From contig JAFGVF010000097.1 of assembly GCA_016938155.1 (NCBI GenBank), forward strand, positions 1 to 5,217: DNA of 5,217 nt. Reading direction: 5' to 3'. The first letter of the stretch is position 1, and each line of letters begins with the position of its first letter. The position numbers and the translations under genes were made by a program. This stretch comes from Candidatus Cloacimonadota bacterium. Lineage in GTDB: Bacteria; Cloacimonadota; Cloacimonadia; Cloacimonadales; JAFGVF01. Positions 5,150 to 5,217 of this stretch are shown one piece after another. Below the pieces are notes generated by a model. The model worked only from the letters and a program-made list of their open reading frames with translations, searched no databases and was not told where the DNA came from.

Positions 5150-5193
5150 CCTTATACACACTTAATAGACTCCTTATGCTCTCCTTATGAAAT
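5150..5193 (+). repeat. Second 11-bp direct-repeat group (CCTTAT type)
   Basis: CCTTATACACA (5150), CTTAATAGACT (5161), TCCTTATGCTC (5171) and TCCTTATGAAA (5182) follow at 10-11 bp steps. CTCCTTATG occurs as an exact 9-mer at 5170-5178 and 5181-5189, 11 bp apart. The second copy is degenerate. Direct repeats of about 11 bp are typical of OmpR/PhoB-type and SARP-type regulators, but no particular regulator can be named. Confidence 0.5.
5152..5160 (+). promoter_or_regulatory. Perfect match to the DnaA box consensus
   Basis: TTATACACA fits TTATNCACA exactly. A poorer match, AAATCCACA, is at 5114-5122. One perfect box can occur by chance, and no AT-rich unwinding region or box cluster is evident, so an origin is not supported. 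A role for DnaA in control of a neighbouring promoter is possible. Confidence 0.3.
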
Positions 5194-5217
5194 CATAAAG
5201 AAAGTAATCAGAAATCA

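Larger units (their letters stand above)
4705..5217. other. Gene-free regulatory region upstream of rpsU
   Basis: I see no convincing protein or known RNA gene here. The only open frame of note (plus strand, 4686-4946) has no family features and crosses the rpsU start, promoter and hairpin. The region holds the rpsU leader with two hairpins, the promoter, a 77-nt palindrome with 11-bp tandem units, a CCGG hairpin, an isolated AAAGGAGG on the plus strand (5086-5093), and a second group of 11-bp direct repeats with a DnaA-box match. The part beyond 5100 may contain control sites of a gene outside the window. Confidence 0.75.

Noticed and set aside
5174..5215. C-terminal end of a minus-strand gene entering from the right
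   Set aside because: A frame reads 13 codons to a TAA at 5176-5174, but this is too short to judge and it overlaps the CCTTAT repeats.

Overview
The window is a chromosomal housekeeping locus. All five protein genes lie on the minus strand and are transcribed from right to left: rpsU (ribosomal protein bS21), yqeY (GatB/YqeY-like protein), cvpA (colicin V production family membrane protein), mutS2 (MutS2 ATPase with a C-terminal Smr domain) and dnaG (DNA primase, 5' 378 codons only, cut by the left edge). There is no sign of a phage, transposase, CRISPR array, rRNA or tRNA. Base composition is moderately AT-rich throughout. The protein sequences and the mix of one strong Shine-Dalgarno site with several junctions lacking one suggest a member of the Bacteroidota/Chlorobiota/Ignavibacteriota group. 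That placement is a guess, not something the sequence proves.

The genes are tightly packed. rpsU and yqeY share one base (TAATG), cvpA and mutS2 are 2 bases apart, and mutS2 and dnaG share one base (TAGTG). The only internal gap is the 56 bases between yqeY and cvpA. It holds a textbook intrinsic terminator whose U-tract nearly abuts the strong ribosome binding site of cvpA, with no room for a promoter between them. The locus therefore looks like a highly expressed rpsU-yqeY unit followed by cvpA-mutS2-dnaG reached by read-through. This resembles the terminator between rpsU and dnaG in the E. coli rpsU-dnaG-rpoD operon.

The right 500 bases (about 4705-5217) contain no convincing gene but are dense in signals. 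From the operon outwards they hold: a roughly 180-nt rpsU leader with a long 57-nt hairpin; a good sigma-70 type promoter (TTGACG, 17-bp spacer, TAAAAT) with an AT-rich upstream tract; a 77-nt palindrome with four tandem 11-bp units inside it; a CCGG-rich hairpin that may terminate an upstream minus-strand gene; a perfect Shine-Dalgarno sequence with no gene behind it; and a second, unrelated set of 11-bp direct repeats containing a perfect DnaA-box match.

The genes join ribosome assembly (bS21), replication initiation and priming (DnaG), recombination or ribosome-collision surveillance (MutS2) and envelope function (CvpA). Three points merit most attention: the terminator-gated operon, the structured and 11-bp-periodic upstream region, and mutS2, which has an Smr domain lacking the usual LDxR/H residues and a dnaX-like slippery A-tract just before that domain.
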